Source: Kryptolebias marmoratus
Lineage: Eukaryota > Chordata > Actinopteri > Cyprinodontiformes > Rivulidae
Direction: 5' to 3'
NCBI RefSeq assembly: GCF_001649575.2
Contig: NC_051433.1
Span: forward strand, 21,434,238 to 21,498,237
Length of the DNA stretch: 64,000 nucleotides
Under the pieces are notes generated by a model. It saw only the letters and a list, made by a program, of their open reading frames with translations, did no database searches and was not told the origin of the DNA. Position 1 is the stretch's first letter, and every line of letters begins with the position of its first letter. Shown here one piece after another: positions 24,501-38,384 of the stretch. Position numbers and translations under genes: made by a program.

Positions 24501-26039
24501 CACACACGGGCAAAAACATCACAGCCTTTTTGCCCTCAGCATACCACTTTACATTTAATAGTTAAATGTTTCTGTGTGTAAGAGACAAGGAGAACATATT
24601 TAAAATCAAAAGACGTTTTCTCTGTGTCTAGTTTTGTGTTTCTCTGCATTGAAACTTATATATATGTAGGTTACATGTTGGGCTGAAAGCAGGAATTGGA
24701 GATGTGAAGAACGTGTTTTCCACCTCCAAACCTAAATCTGCATCCATTTAAAATAAACTGATATTCTCAGAAATTAAAACCTTTCGCTCTCATGTTCCAG
24801 GCCTAAAAATGCAATAAAAGTTTGTCATATCAGATGTATGGAATATGAAACGTAAACTCTGTGCAGTGTTTTCTGCTCTCCCTTGCTAAACAGTGCTGTG
24901 ATGCCTCAGTGAGGCAGTCCGTGCATCTTTCTGCCGCACGCCAACGCAGTGTGGGAGTGAGAGAAAGATGGACAGACACAGATCATGGTGGTGAATAAGA
25001 TGCTGAGGTGGTGAAAGGAGGTCACGGGTGGAGAGAGAGCCGCTGCATAAAAAAAGCCACAGAGCGCAGCTGTGTGAGCAGTTGCCAGGGAATTGATGTT
25101 TCAAAACAACTATTTTCAGTGACATCTGCCACCATGTCTCCAAGTAACTGCTCCCTGGTCCCTAAACATCTCGCTAATGCACAATTAATGTCCGCTGATG
25201 CAGTCAGCTGATCAGCTAGTAAGGGTTTAAGGGACAAAACAGTGAGCAAAAAAAAAAAAAAAGGTGAAAAACTGAAAAGGGAACATGCAACAGCATGAAG
25301 ATGATTGCATCTATCGCTCCCAGAGTTGGTGTTAGGCTCAGGGTCATTACTTCCACTGCCTGCGAGCTCAGAAGTGCCTCAGCTCCTCCGTCTACCCCAC
25401 TCACCAATTTAATTATGACTCTTAATTGTACAGCCTCTGTGGAAGGCCCCGACCATAATGCATTCTAATGAACGCGACAGATGTTGTGCTGTTGTGCCAT
25501 CTTTCAAGCAATTACTCTTACAGCGCCTGCGCCGCTCTCACCTCCAACTGTTTCTCTTTGTATATTTCACCTGTAAATAAAGGCACCTGTTCAATCCCAC
25601 GGCGAGCACATGGCAGAGATGCACATGCAGCCAGGTCGTCAGTCCCACAGATTAACTTTCACGCTTCAACTGCTTACAAAGGGCCATGAAGGACCCTCAT
25701 TTAAATCAATTTATCTCATCTGAACGGCATCAATTTACTTGGCATTATACAGAACATACAGAAGAACACAGGCAGCTATGACGCTGTCAAAAACAATGCT
25801 CGATCAGAGACTTGATTATTGAGTCACTTTGTTTTTTCTTTGTAATTTGTATAGCTCTTTTGTTTAATTAACGTTTAAACAATACAAAAATATAACCATT
25901 TGTTAGGAGGACTATTTTTTATTTACCTGTTTGGGCTTATGAGGAGGTTCAATTTCTTGTATGATTCAAATGTGGAAAGAACAGAGGTTGAAATTTAAAC
26001 CTCGAGATCTTTTTTATTTAGATTTAAAATATTCAGAAG

Positions 26040-26260
26040 GCAAAAGGCCCCGTGTCTGTCTGTGTGTTTGCTTCTCTGTAGAGTTAGCAAAATATCTTCT
26101 GAACCAGTTGACAGATTTTACTGAAAATCATTGGACGTACATCAACAATTTATTAACATTCAAGATGGCTGCACAGCAAAGTGACCTCAGCAAACACTAA
26201 AATGGCCATAACATCTAAAATTTTATGTTGTAGTAGACTGATCCCAAACGCACACTCAGA
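26040..26260 (+). repeat. Dispersed repeat family copy 3 (forward)
   Basis: Starts gtctgtctgtgtgt, then ttagcaaaatatcttctgaa, attggacgtacatcaacaat, and caagatggctgcacag. Confidence 0.7.
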
Positions 26261-26309
26261 ACACTAATAGAAAACACAAAATGTGCTTTTTAAAATTTGC
26301 CATTACCTA

Positions 26310-26765
26310 TTACAGTCAACTCTGCCTTCCTGTTAGCAAAATGTCTCATAAATCACTGGATGGATTTTAATGAAACTTTCAGAAAGTAATCACTGAATTT
26401 ACATTTACAAATCATTAACTTTTGAAGTGAAGTGGATTCAACACACACATTGCTAGAACTCAGACAGTTTTATATGAAATTGTTTTATTAATTATTATTA
26501 AAAAATATTAATTGTTTTTGCTTAAAACTTTGGTAACTGTTAGAGTCCACACTGTTTGTCTGTTAGCCAACACAAAAATGTCACAATATTGCATGACATC
26601 AGGCTTAATGGTATTTTCAAGGTTTGACCAAAACGAATACAGTATAACTCCATCCCATCTAGTCATGAGATGATCCTAGTCTAAAACTCTGGGATGAAAG
26701 GCATCAGGGGAGTGATATGCAATCTTTGAAGGAATGCTAGGCCTTTAATCTTATAGGCAGTTTAG
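26310..26765 (+). repeat. Dispersed repeat family copy 4 (forward, longest)
   Basis: Begins ttagcaaaatgtctcataaa, with gaaactttcagaaagtaatc, and continues into the distal block aggtttgaccaaaac, ataactccatccca and gaaggaatgctaggcctttaat. It shows that the full unit is at least about 450 bp. Confidence 0.7.
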
Positions 26766-26992
26766 GTGTGAACACAGATGAACACCAAAACCAGATGCGT
26801 TGTTGGTGCTGTAAATGACAAAGTATTCAAGGCTTTGGGACAAACACAGTTGCTAAGAAACAAAAGGAGGAGTAATTTAAACCAAAGGTATATATATATA
26901 TGGGACATGAATACAACATACACACAGCTGATATGTGTCAATCACTTAAATAGTAGAGAGGAAAAGAAATTACATTCACACAAGTATGCTTA

Positions 26993-27166
<174 letters not shown>

Positions 27167-29792
27167 TTATATTTAAAAGAGCTTTACTGAATAGATGCTA
27201 TAATGTAATTAAAAGAACGGCTTATGACAGTATTTACAAATCACTGTGCATTATCATTTCTGGAAAATAGCACATTTAGAGGTGACAATGCTTAGCTAAT
27301 CTCATTTATGTGCAGATGGCAGAAATTATGTTTCTTTAGAAAAGCTAAAAGGATGTCAGGACTACAGCGTGCTGTTTTATTAAAAGTATGGATGCCACAG
27401 ACTGAGCCCATAAGGCACATTCTACAGTCAGAACTAGGACAGGATCAGCACCACGGACAGCACAAGTGGCCAAAGTGATTCTCTGCAAACCGTCTGAATG
27501 CCTGTGATGCCAGGAGGAGATTGGTTCATCATTTTTTATCCCTTTTACAGCAGGTTTGAACATGAATAAAATCTCACAGCACAGCAAAGTGAAAATAACA
27601 TACAGGAATACTGACTGGTTGGCATTTTTTTGTGCAAATGTGTGACTTTGCATGTTGTTCCCTAGAACACAAAGGAAACCATTGCTTATCATCTTACAAG
27701 CTTTTTGCTTCCAGTGAAATGAGCAAAACACAAGGCGCAATCAGTAGTTTGAAACAACCTGTTTTCTTGACCAATATATTGATGCTTATAATCTATTGTG
27801 TGATGTTTGCAGGCATGAAACAACTCTCTGGGACACCTCTCTTATAATCTATGCAGCGCAGTGACAAACAAAATAAAACTACTATTTAATGTAATTGTAT
27901 AAAAATGTTCCTAATTGTACTAAAATTGAAAGCAGACACTGAAAAGTTGATTCATAGATAATTACAGGCATAGCAAGTTTCCAGCCTCTAATAATATCAA
28001 CTAGAATGGATATTAATTATGTTTACATTGCATGCATTTTGTACAAAATTTAATAAAGACTTGATAATTAGGGTTAAAGCTGAGCAAATGTGGAAATTAA
28101 AAACAAAATGCTAAATGCTTCTTTTATTTGCTTGGGCCAACCTTGTTGCTTAAATAAGAAATTATTGTTGAGCTCCAGATGACTAGTGATCCGTGTTATC
28201 CTAACATTATCTGATGATGTTCTAGAGAGCTTCTTAATGTCAAGAATGAAGGGCTTTCTTTCTTTTTAAGAGGATCTATAACTGTTCTGTATAGTTGACC
28301 TAAAAAGACTGACAGTCGGGGCTTTGTGCACTCCTTGTCCTTCCTTGAATCCATCTCCACAAAAATTTAAATCTGAGGCTGGGTTATATCTCTGAGAAAT
28401 ACATCTCTTTATTTAGCTTAGCAACAGTACAATAAATACAACAGACAGATAATACACAGAACTTCTAAATAACCCCAAGTTTTCTCTGCTGCTAATCTTT
28501 CCTGGCCCTGTTCTTCTTCTCCCGTTATTGTGTAACTTTTGCATCATTATGAGTGAAACACTGGTGTTTCATGCTTCACCTCAAGCGTTTAACCTCGTTT
28601 TGTGAGAAAACCACTACATGTCCTTTGAGATCAGCTTTAATTTCACAGTAGTTTTGCTAAGTGGAGTCCTGTAGCCTTTATTTCACAAAATCTGGCTCTT
28701 TTGGCTTTTAGCACACAAAGCTTAATGTATTGATCTTTAGCCGCGGTGCTTTCTTCTGGTTTGCCAGCCTTAGACTCCCCCAGACTACTCTTTTATTCAT
28801 CTTAGGAGATCTCTTCTTCGCTTAAAATAAGGGCATGTTGTTTGAAACTTTCACACCTTGCAATTTTAATGTACTAAAAAATGCTTCTTGGCAACACTGG
28901 GCTGAGACTCTGAGGCATAGTCATGTTTATATCAAGTGTCCGTGAGTTGATTTATTTGTTTATGCTGGAACCACAGCTAATCTTGAGTTTAAACCCTGTC
29001 TCAGTAACTGACACTGAAATCTTCCAGCTCATCTGACCCTCTGTTTAGACAGGAAACAGCTTGACAGCTGAGAATAACTCAGTTCCTTTTTTACTAAACG
29101 TATCTATTTTCCTGGTGGCTCCAGAGAGGAATAAAAGAGCAGAGACCCTCCTCTCCAACTTCATCAAGGTGCTGCATTGATGGTGTTTAGAAAGAAATTT
29201 GATCTCTGGTGACTATTGTTTGCAGCAAAGGAGGCAGAAAAACTGGCATTGTGAGAAAAATAGGCTTTCGTGCATAGAGACATGGTTAAATCCTCTCAAA
29301 GCGTCACGTAAGAAGAAAACACTGTGACTAAAAGAAAGAGTAAGAGGAGGCAGAAAGATGAGGCTAAATAATAGGTTTTCACCAGTAAAACATCTTTGTA
29401 TTGAGAAAATGAGTAGTGAGGGGGCCGAAGAGAGAAGAGAGAGAGAAGGGTGGGAAGGAAAAAGGCCATTTGACAAAGACAATCACTGAGCCTAGGACTG
29501 AAAGGAGCAGATAAAAAACGTAAAGGAGAGCAACAAATTGAAACGGAGTGGAAATAGGTGAGGGAAAAAGTTGTTCGGTCACCACAAATAACTCTTATTG
29601 CTATCAAAGAGCGTACTGTTGAACACACTGTTATGATGCATGAGCTTAGTGGCTGTAAGTGCTTCTAAAAACCAATGGCCATGTAATGCTCGTTAATGTG
29701 GCCATTACAGTGTCAACAACAGGGCCCTGCACTGCTGGAGCGTTATATACAGCTAATAGGCATGGCCTTTGAGAGCTATTATGGAGTTAGCG

Positions 29793-29955
29793 TTCCCTCC
29801 ACCTTATCTCATGCAGTTACCAGAAGGGTGGGGCTGACATAGAAGAACCTGGCTGTCACGTCAGGAAATGGACAGGGGTGGGGACATGACCTGTGATGTC
29901 ATGAGCGATCCAGATGTTGGACAACACTCAAGGACAGGTGCCAACAGATCAATGG
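29793..29955 (+). repeat. Intronic direct duplication, copy A (~165 bp)
   Basis: Shares with 30118-30286 the blocks accttatctcatgc, gtcaggaaatggaca, acatgacctgtgatgtcatg and gatgttggacaacactca, in the same order and orientation, offset by about 325 bp. Confidence 0.9.
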
Positions 29956-30117
29956 AAATGCAATTACATTAGTCACGATAGGACAAGGCAGTAGCACCGG
30001 TCCCTGGAAAATACATTATCTCAATTGTACAGAGCTCTTTCATTTGAGGCTATGACTAATAATGGAGATACTTCTATTTTCAGATAGGAGAGTGCGGATG
30101 GGACTAGGTAAGTTAAT

Positions 30118-30286
30118 TTCCTGCACCTTATCTCATGCTGTTTCCACAAGGGTGGCGGGGGATTGGTGTGGACGATGACACATAAGAACCTGTTTGTCAT
30201 GTCAGAAAATGGACAAGGACTGGTACATGACCTGTGATGTCATAGATGTTGGACAGCACTCAGAGACAGGTATCAACAGGTCAAAG
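30118..30286 (+). repeat. Intronic direct duplication, copy B (~169 bp)
   Basis: Partner of copy A, with small indels (for example the gcgatcca segment of A is missing). Both copies lie in the TAFA intron 27148-39007. Neither carries an open reading frame of interest. Confidence 0.9.
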
Positions 30287-30838
30287 ACAGAGATTACAGA
30301 CACATTCAGTTAATTTCTTTTAGCTCTACTGTTAAAGTCTCATCATAAATGGTGATTAGTCACAAAAGAAAGAACTAGAAGCATATATAAAGAAGGTAGG
30401 ACACAGCTCTTCTCATGTTAAAGCTGCAAGAGAGATTGTTTTTTCAGTGTCTGCTCAAAAAATGTGAAGCATCATTCACCTACAAGTTTAGCACAAAGAC
30501 AGAAGCAGCAAATAAGACTTTGTCTAAAACTGAACTCTCCAATCGACACATCACATCTTGGTATGTTTTGTTAAAGCTTTGTTTTAGGCTATCTGAATGA
30601 AATCCAGTGTCTACAAACAACACAGAATGATTTTACCAAAAATTGGACCAAGCAGAGTGGAGTTTGTTTGACTGTTAGCTTCACATTACTGACATGAGGC
30701 TTTCAGAGAAAAAGAGCCAGAACAAAAAAACAAAAATCCTAGTGTTTTTTTTAAATAAATAAGCAAGCTATAATTTCTAAATGCTTGAGCAAACTAGTAA
30801 GCTAACAGTGTTACATTAAAATAGAACAGGCCAAGCTG

Positions 30839-30941
30839 TTTGCCATTTTTTACTCTCATCTTTAAGCTGAGCTAACTAACTCACTCTAGTTTTTTTACCA
30901 GATACAAGACTTGAACTGTCTTAAATGTACATTTTGCAGTA
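30839..30941 (+). repeat. Tandem diverged repeat, unit 1
   Basis: Contains tttaagctgagctaactaac and ctgtcttaaatgtacatttt, matched in unit 2. The gctaagctaa core is common in teleost dispersed repeats. Confidence 0.75.
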
Positions 30942-31056
30942 GTTTGACATTTGTTTACTCATATCTTCATGCTAAGCTAAGTTAACTAATTTGCTTTAGT
31001 TTTTGTTTTTACAGACACAAAGCTGAAATCTGTCTTAAAATGTAGATTTTACAGTT
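30942..31056 (+). repeat. Tandem diverged repeat, unit 2
   Basis: Contains catgctaagctaagttaact and ctgtcttaaaatgtagattt, aligned head-to-tail with unit 1. Confidence 0.75.
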
Positions 31057-33319
31057 TTCCGTTTTACCATTCTAAATATACTTCGTTGTGGCGCAAACTT
31101 TACTATTAACTGGCTGACTTAATGATACAAAGTTAAAAATAAAAATAACCCTATTAGCTCACTTTCTGGTCATATCATTTGTTTGATCTGACATGTACTA
31201 CTTTTCATATCCTCCAAGCAACTATTTCCTGTAAGATTCTCCCTGCAACAGTCAACAAGCCAAAATGAAAATGATCAAAATTCTTAAAATAGTCTCTATG
31301 ACACACAACACATGAAGCACCTTTATAATTGCATCATTCTCATTAGGAGTCTGCATTTATATTCACAAAAGGTGCTTATGCTAATGAAAAGGATTTACAG
31401 CTCAGGCATACATTTCATCACACTTACTTTCGACTCATTACAATGGAGCTGAACTCCAAGTGGCTCTCTTTTAAGCACTCTTGCAAACTTTTCTGCTCAA
31501 GATCAGCTGGGGGCAAATGTCTAGGCGGCGCTTTGCTCAGGGTGCAGGTGATTAGGCGAGACAAGGGACTGAGGCTATGTTATTCCCCGGGTCCTCGCTT
31601 AATCTCTTGGGGGTTTTCTAAATAGGGTCTACGACAATTTCACGCCACAAGGCCGCCTGCAGCTCTGCCTGTAACACAACATGTCAATCTAGCACACACT
31701 TGAAAAGTGTCACTCACTGTTGGTTACACCAGTTTTGGCTACAGCGTTTCATTTCTGAAAGAGCACTCAGCCTTGTGATCATTTCTTCCTATGCCACTGC
31801 TTCCACTGTCATTGTAATGTTTGTGACATCAAGTGGACAAAGCAGAGACTGCAGGCTCACCGATCTGCTTCGCCTGAAAACGGACAGTAAATTAATTGAG
31901 ACATAGCTGATATTCCTATGGCTAAAAATAAAAGTCAATATTTAATTACTGTTTCTACCAATTAGCATGCTGAGAATTTGAGCTGTCTTTTCCCCTGTAT
32001 TTAATATGTTTTCTGATTTAATGACAAACCACCCGCAGGTAAAAAACTATACAAACTAAACTCACTCTGGTTTAATCGAAAGAAAAATTAATCAAAAGTT
32101 AGGATGCTCACTGTCATAAAATGATAAATATTTACATGCACGTGCTTAGTATGTTCTGTCTAACTGAACCCAATCTTTTAATGCAGAAATATTGTGGTTT
32201 CCTACCTATTAACATTGGAAAGATTATCTGTGATAAAGTGAAAAAAGTCACTCAAGTTTCATGACAAAAATTAGCAGATCAACCAATGAAATGACAAAAC
32301 AAATACACCAACTGTTGTATAATTTTACTGTAAACTGTCTATAGACCAGGCTAATACACTCAGAAATGTTTCCTTTGGAGTGTTTCCTCGTTAATACTTT
32401 ACAAAGGTTAGCCTGAAGTAGTTTACTCAAGCAATTGGGACCAGAAACTACAAGATGATGGGGTTTTTTTTGTTGTTGTTTGTTTGTTTTTCTTGCCCGT
32501 GTGTGTACGGACACTCACACAAAATGCCATTTGCATACATGCAAATGCCATTTTTTGTGTGCTTTTATGTGTGGATAAACACAGTGCCCATTGTGCATTG
32601 AGTATAAGGAATAATAAATAATGGCAAGCCTTTGCTCTCATGTCATTACTATTTAAAGGCAAATGGCTTCAAACTTACACCTATACACACACACGCATGC
32701 ACACACAAAAGGTTGAGGATCCACTCAGTGATCCTGGCATGCAGAAGCAGTAGGAGAACATTCATATTTTTCTACACTGACTTACTAACAAGCTGCATCT
32801 CCGTAGAAAGCTCACGCATTCCCACCAACACACAGGTGAGTTACATGACGAGGAAAACTCAGGTGGAAGGTGCACTGTGGAAACTGTCAGAGGACGATTG
32901 AACATGTTTGCAAGAACAGACTGACAAAATGGCAACAGCACGACATTAAGGGGGGAAGACAGAAAACAACAGCTGGTTGATGTGTGATGAAACTGAATTT
33001 TGCTGCACAGCAATGAAACAGTTTGTCACCAAGTCACACAGCAAACAAAATCCACTCATTCATTGTTTTTTGTAAGGTCACTTTCACCCATTTATTCTCC
33101 CCATGCAGCACAAAACATAACTTTAATGACATCATCTGTGGAGGACTTAACTTCCTTCTGTCTCCAAAACAACTTGCAATTTTATTTGTGTGTACTGTTT
33201 TACTCTTCTACATTTCAGAGATTGATATTACACTTTTCACCTTACTGTACATGCCTTTTAAAAGTTAGCTTTCATAAAAGAACCAAGGTTAGTTTCATGT
33301 GGCAGGGCACTAATATGTT

Positions 33320-33500
33320 ATAATAAATGGTTCACATGTATATAGCACTTTTTTAACCTCTACATGTCCTGCAAAGCCCTTTACAATACTTATATTTCAT
33401 CCAGTCGCACACATGCAGTGCTTTTTGCTATAAACAGTGTTTTACACTCTATATCCAGCACTGTTTCTGTTCTCACTCATACAGTAATAAGCATATTGGG
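33320..33500 (+). repeat. Dispersed fish repeat with 'tatatagcac' / 'aaagccctttacaat' blocks
   Basis: Matches the layout of the ubiquitous teleost repeat reading tatagcgcttt ... aaagcgctttacaa ... cattcacacac. It is degraded, and its superfamily is not known to me. Confidence 0.45.
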
Positions 33501-33564
33501 GGGTGTGGGGCTGGTTTTCTGAGTGGTATGAGAAAAGTGGGTAATAATGCTTTTGCCTATGTAT

Positions 33565-33645
33565 TTGTGTGCATGTGTTTGTGTATCTGTCTACGATCAA
33601 AATGTCTTATGAACCACTGGAGAAATTTTAAAGAAATTTGCAGGT
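33565..33645 (+). repeat. Dispersed repeat family copy 5 (forward, truncated)
   Basis: Only the first ~80 bp of the family remain (gatcaaaatgtcttatgaac, cactggagaaattttaaaga). It then passes directly into an L2-like tail. Confidence 0.55.
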
Positions 33646-33778
33646 TTCCTCCCACAGACCAAAAACATGCTTTTTAGGTTATTTGGTAACTCTCACCCAA
33701 CTCGGAAAGGAAAAAGCAGATAAAGAGAATGGATGGATGGATGGATGGATGGATGGATGGATGGATGGATGGATGGAT
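33642..33778 (+). mobile_element. L2/Maui-like LINE or SINE 3' end with (TGGA)n tail
   Basis: Reads caggtttcctcccacagacc, aaaaacatgctttttaggtt and then a shortened segment ending in agagaatggatggatgg. This is the standard fish L2-type 3' end with an internal deletion and a tail of about 12 TGGA units (33729-33778). Confidence 0.75.
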
Positions 33779-36700
33779 TTGAGGTAAAGCTATTCTTTCT
33801 GACTTGTTTTCATACCCAGTTTGTGCAAATATCTTTAAACATCATTAATTTATGTTTTTTGCCTGTGGTCAGTTTTACCTTTAGCAATTCTTTGACATTA
33901 CCATTTACATGTTTTCACCTTAATTTCACTGCACCATTTACATCAAAAAGTCATTTGTTATTAAACAATATTATACATTAAAACAAAAAGAACTAACTGT
34001 ATTGAAAAGAAATCACTGAAGCAGCAGCCAGTAATAAAAGCTCTGACCATTTACTTGGTTTTCAGCCATCATCAATAATGCAGCTCCATTTACACTATGC
34101 CTTTTCCATAAAGGCTTTCTGCAGGAGAGATGTCTTTTTTCATCAGTTGTCAAGTCTAAAAACACAAAAACAGCATGCATGGATGAGTGTGCATAAATAT
34201 GTGTTTGGGTGCACAAACTGATTGATGAGGGGAGATCTTGTTACCCCAAACTTAGAGGTCAAGCATGAATCTCGAGAAACCTCCTGCTGAGCAGTGCATA
34301 TGGAGGTGAGAGGTGGTGAGAAAGGTGAATGAGAGATTAGAAACCATCCCGACTCATCTGAATGAGGAAATGCACCTGTTCGTGTGTGAGATTTGTTAGT
34401 CAGAGGAAAAGTCATTAAAGCCATGAAGGCAAATTTATCTCTGACTGACTTTCAGTCAAACGGCGAATCTATTAGCTCCTCATCAGAGTAATTTCTTCCC
34501 TTTTGCAAACCCCACCAAGTTGTCGATTTGAACAAACAAAAGCAAGGCATCAGGGCAATGACTATTCCGAAAGGTTGGCAGAGTTTCACATGAATCCTGA
34601 TTTTTTTCTTCTTTTTTTTTGCCTGACTTTCATTACAAAGCCAATCATCTTTGCTATGGTTGCCTGATTTTATCATTATCAAGCAACAGTTTCCATCTAG
34701 GAACTCATCAAAGAGGTTAAAAAACAAATCTACGTTTTATTGCCTGAAAATAGTGTTGAAATGAACCAGCAGGTATGTTTGTGGTCGAGTTATTTCAGTG
34801 GGAAAAGCGCCTTCTAATGGTCGCATGAAGCAATAGCAACAGAGTGACTGAGGGTTCATGAATCGACACAGAGAGGAGAGTTCGGATCACTAAATGTAGA
34901 AAAGGCCTGGATGCTTAACATGTAAATATGAAGACCAAACATATGCACTCTGAAAGACACGTGACCTTCATTGTTTACAGTTATGTATTCATTTTGTGTA
35001 TTTTCATTAACTTGCTTCAGATTGTAAACAATTTAAAACAATAGCTCCAAAATGTTTCAGCTTCCTACCCACAAAATAACCCTTCACTTGTAACCCAGAC
35101 TGCTTTTGCTTGACAAACATGCCATGACATCAATCATTAAACTATTTTTATTCATTTATAACTACACTAATTACACTCTTTTGGGATAAATATGGCCAAA
35201 AATGTTGTTACTAGAAAGGATCTCAAGACCCCAAATTCAATGTTTCATGACCATCAGTGGAGCCCTGACACAAACTTTGGGAACCAAGATGTTTTCTTAC
35301 TTTGTTCAAAGACAAAGGTGCATTGATTAATTTTTTTACAAACAACATCAACAAATTTAGGATGTGGATAAAGAGGTTTGCTTTATTTTTCCTTTAATGT
35401 TTTTAACAAATGCAAACACATTTCCCATGCAAAACACAAAACGTGTGCAAATAAGGTCCTAATTTTTAATCAAATGTTATTATTAGGTATGCAATATACA
35501 ATAATTAGTTCTTTGTTTTATACATAGAAATTAACAGTTAGCATTTGCCATTTTTGGCTATTGTTTTACCAAACAACTTACCAATTTCTTTATTTCTATT
35601 GAATATCAACGTGCTGATATTCTATTCTCATGAGAAATTACAAGAGAGGCTTCTAAAAGTCTGATAAACTCAGTCAAATGTTAGTTTTTTGATTCCATCC
35701 CCCCTATCTGACCCGAGCGGTTTAAATAACCCCCGAGCTCTGGAGGGTCAGTGCCTCTACTCGTGTATGAGACCACCGTGTATCCTACTTCCTCTGGCAG
35801 AGGGCTAACCCAGTGTGATTGGATCAGGGTTTGCTGTCACTGTGCGCACGTGTGTGCGTGTATATGTGTGTGTTTGATCTCTGCGGAGCATCTGTGGATG
35901 ATAGGGGTCAGTGACACTGCTTGTTTCTTGCAGGGACGGAGCTCAGGGAGCGGACAAACGAGTGGAAGAAAGGTCTATGAAAACAACCTGCACATTTCAT
36001 CTGTCTATCATCTCCACGGCGACACACACGGGTCGCATCAGCAAATACAGATATGCTAACATATGTGTATGCTTGCTTTGTTTGTGCGAGCAGCAAAGCC
36101 CTTGGTGTTGTCTGTACAGTACTTCAGCATAAATTCGAAATGATCCGACATATGCTGGTTTCAGCAGCAGGTGTGGCCCATAGTGCTGTAATACATTCAG
36201 CTAAACCGTTTCCACACGCTGTTTAGCTCACAGAGCAGTTTAGAGCAATTTTTTTCTACTTAACAGCTTAATCACTGACATCATGATTGTTTTTCTTCAC
36301 CATAGCAATTAACTTTTTCATAAACATTTCATGTTTCATTGAAACTTTTGTGTTTTACTTCGTCCTGAATGCTTTGTTTTTGTTGCCCATGGAAGGGGGG
36401 TAATCATGTTAATTGCCTATGCCAGATTGCATGGGTTAGTGCAAGGCAGTGGGCGAAATGCTTATTTCTTTAACTGCGAAAGGACACCGGGATGTGTTTT
36501 GCAGAGCAGGGATGGGGCTTCTGCACACTTTATGAGAAAGTCAAAGACATTTTTTTTTCTTCTAAACGTATTTTATGATGCTTTTTTGTCTTAGCAAAAT
36601 CATCTCAGAAATTATTGGGTTTTGCAATATGAGTGTGTTGTTTTCTTAATAAAGCCCTAAGGTAAATTGCATAAAAAACAGGAAATTAAAGTAGTATTAG

Positions 36701-37164
36701 CGACTGTCAAACAAAGTCGCTGAGCAGCTGAATAGGGGGAATCCTCGTTGACGCGCCAGCTGATCAAAACTCAAATCCATGCTGCAGTTGAAACGTTTAT
36801 TTTTATGCAGAACATCAGTGGACAACAAAAATCCGTGTCCAAAGGCAGCATTAAAAACGGATCCGCCGGTTCAAACAGTGATCATAAGACAAAAAACGTA
36901 CAAGCTTAAGGCGGTCAGCAAAAAGTAGACTTCCCCCATCACCCACTCACTAAGAAGAAAAAACACCAGGTGAGCAACAGGTGATCTATAATCACTATCA
37001 ACACCACGTGATCTAAAGCTACGCCTATCCACAACAAGTAGGATTGCTGTGTTGAATGCCAAAATTCTTAATAAAAATCCCATGCAATCTGTTAGCACTT
37101 AGAATATGCAACGAGGATGACTTTCAAATACAACCATATCAAATATCACTATCTGAAGTGGCGA

Positions 37165-37325
37165 CAAAGCCATTTTTGTGTTTGCTAAGGTTGATCAGCG
37201 GTCAATTAGCTCGAAACGAGTTGACTCCAAACATTAATCAGTTGTAGATGTACAACCAATAATTACTTACTACTTTAAAATCTTTTCAGTGGTTTATGAG
37301 ATATTTTGTTGACAGAAAGACAGAC
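37165..37325 (-). repeat. Dispersed repeat family copy 6 (reverse)
   Basis: On the plus strand: gagttgactccaaacattaa, tcagttgtagatgtacaac and gtggtttatgagatattttg, the reverse complement of the family core. Confidence 0.68.
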
Positions 37326-38384
37326 AACTGCAAATGTGCACGCATACACAACCATTTACATGATCGTCCACTACATGCCGGAACTATTGTACAGTTCCAT
37401 CTCAGGCAAACTGATAAGGGATTACCTGGTATACACTCCCCTTTTTTAGTACTTTACTTTTAAAATGTCAGCCTGATGTAATGTAATCCTTCTGGATCAC
37501 AACAAATCACAAGGTTTTGATGAAATGACACAAATTTACAGTTTTACTTTATAATTAAAGTACACTGTAGAAAGCAAAAGCAACCTCCTTAATGGACCCT
37601 GAGTTATTGCATGCCATTTCCTATCCGGTTCTTATTATTTTAACAAGTTTTAAACATGATAGCTCAAAGGTGCACACGGCAAGCACAAAGAGTTGATGGA
37701 GAAGCAACTGAAAACCTGCAACTATGTAAACTGAGAGAGTCAAACAAATATCACAATGCAAGTGTTGTGATTAGAAAACTAGGACATGCTGTGTTTGGAG
37801 AGCAGAAAGCAAGATTAACTAAAACAAACCAATGAATAAACTGAGAAAGCAAAATGCAAATGAAACAATAGTTGCAAAATATGCACACAAAGAAACTTGA
37901 ACAAAGCCCAAACACCATGACAGCAAAAGCATCTTCAGTGAATCGAAATGATTAAACAAGCTTTAACCTGTATCAACTCGTCAGACTAATCTGCGCCTCC
38001 TTTTTTTTTAAAAACAATACAGTGACTGAACCTGAAAAACATTAGTGTTGAGTTTTAGCCAGTTTTGGAGATATCTAAATGATAGCAAATAGATTTGGCA
38101 GAAAAAACAAGGGTTTTTTTGTTTTGTTTTTTACACAAAATCAGTGACAAGTGTTCATGCTTGAATGTTTTTTTGGCTGCATTTAGCTTTAAAAAACCGT
38201 ACTCATTCATTTACAAGCTTAGATCCCTTTTATCAGCTCTAGCATGTTCATTCTCCTATGGATTTATCAAATTCTTATGTATTCCTTACAGTAAAAGTAA
38301 TGCAGATACTGTTTCAGTGCACCAAATGTTTGTGTGGATGAACTTCTAGGCTTTGGGAATGATGCCTGAGAAAAACAAACCGCA

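Noticed and set aside
27345..27740. 131-codon minus-strand frame just right of a TAFA exon
   Set aside because: Lies within the intron, no family resemblance and no matching splice phases.
35935..35971. Plus-strand acceptor-like ttgtttcttgcag followed by a short open segment
   Set aside because: Only a weak donor follows, and there is no partner exon in matching phase on the plus strand.
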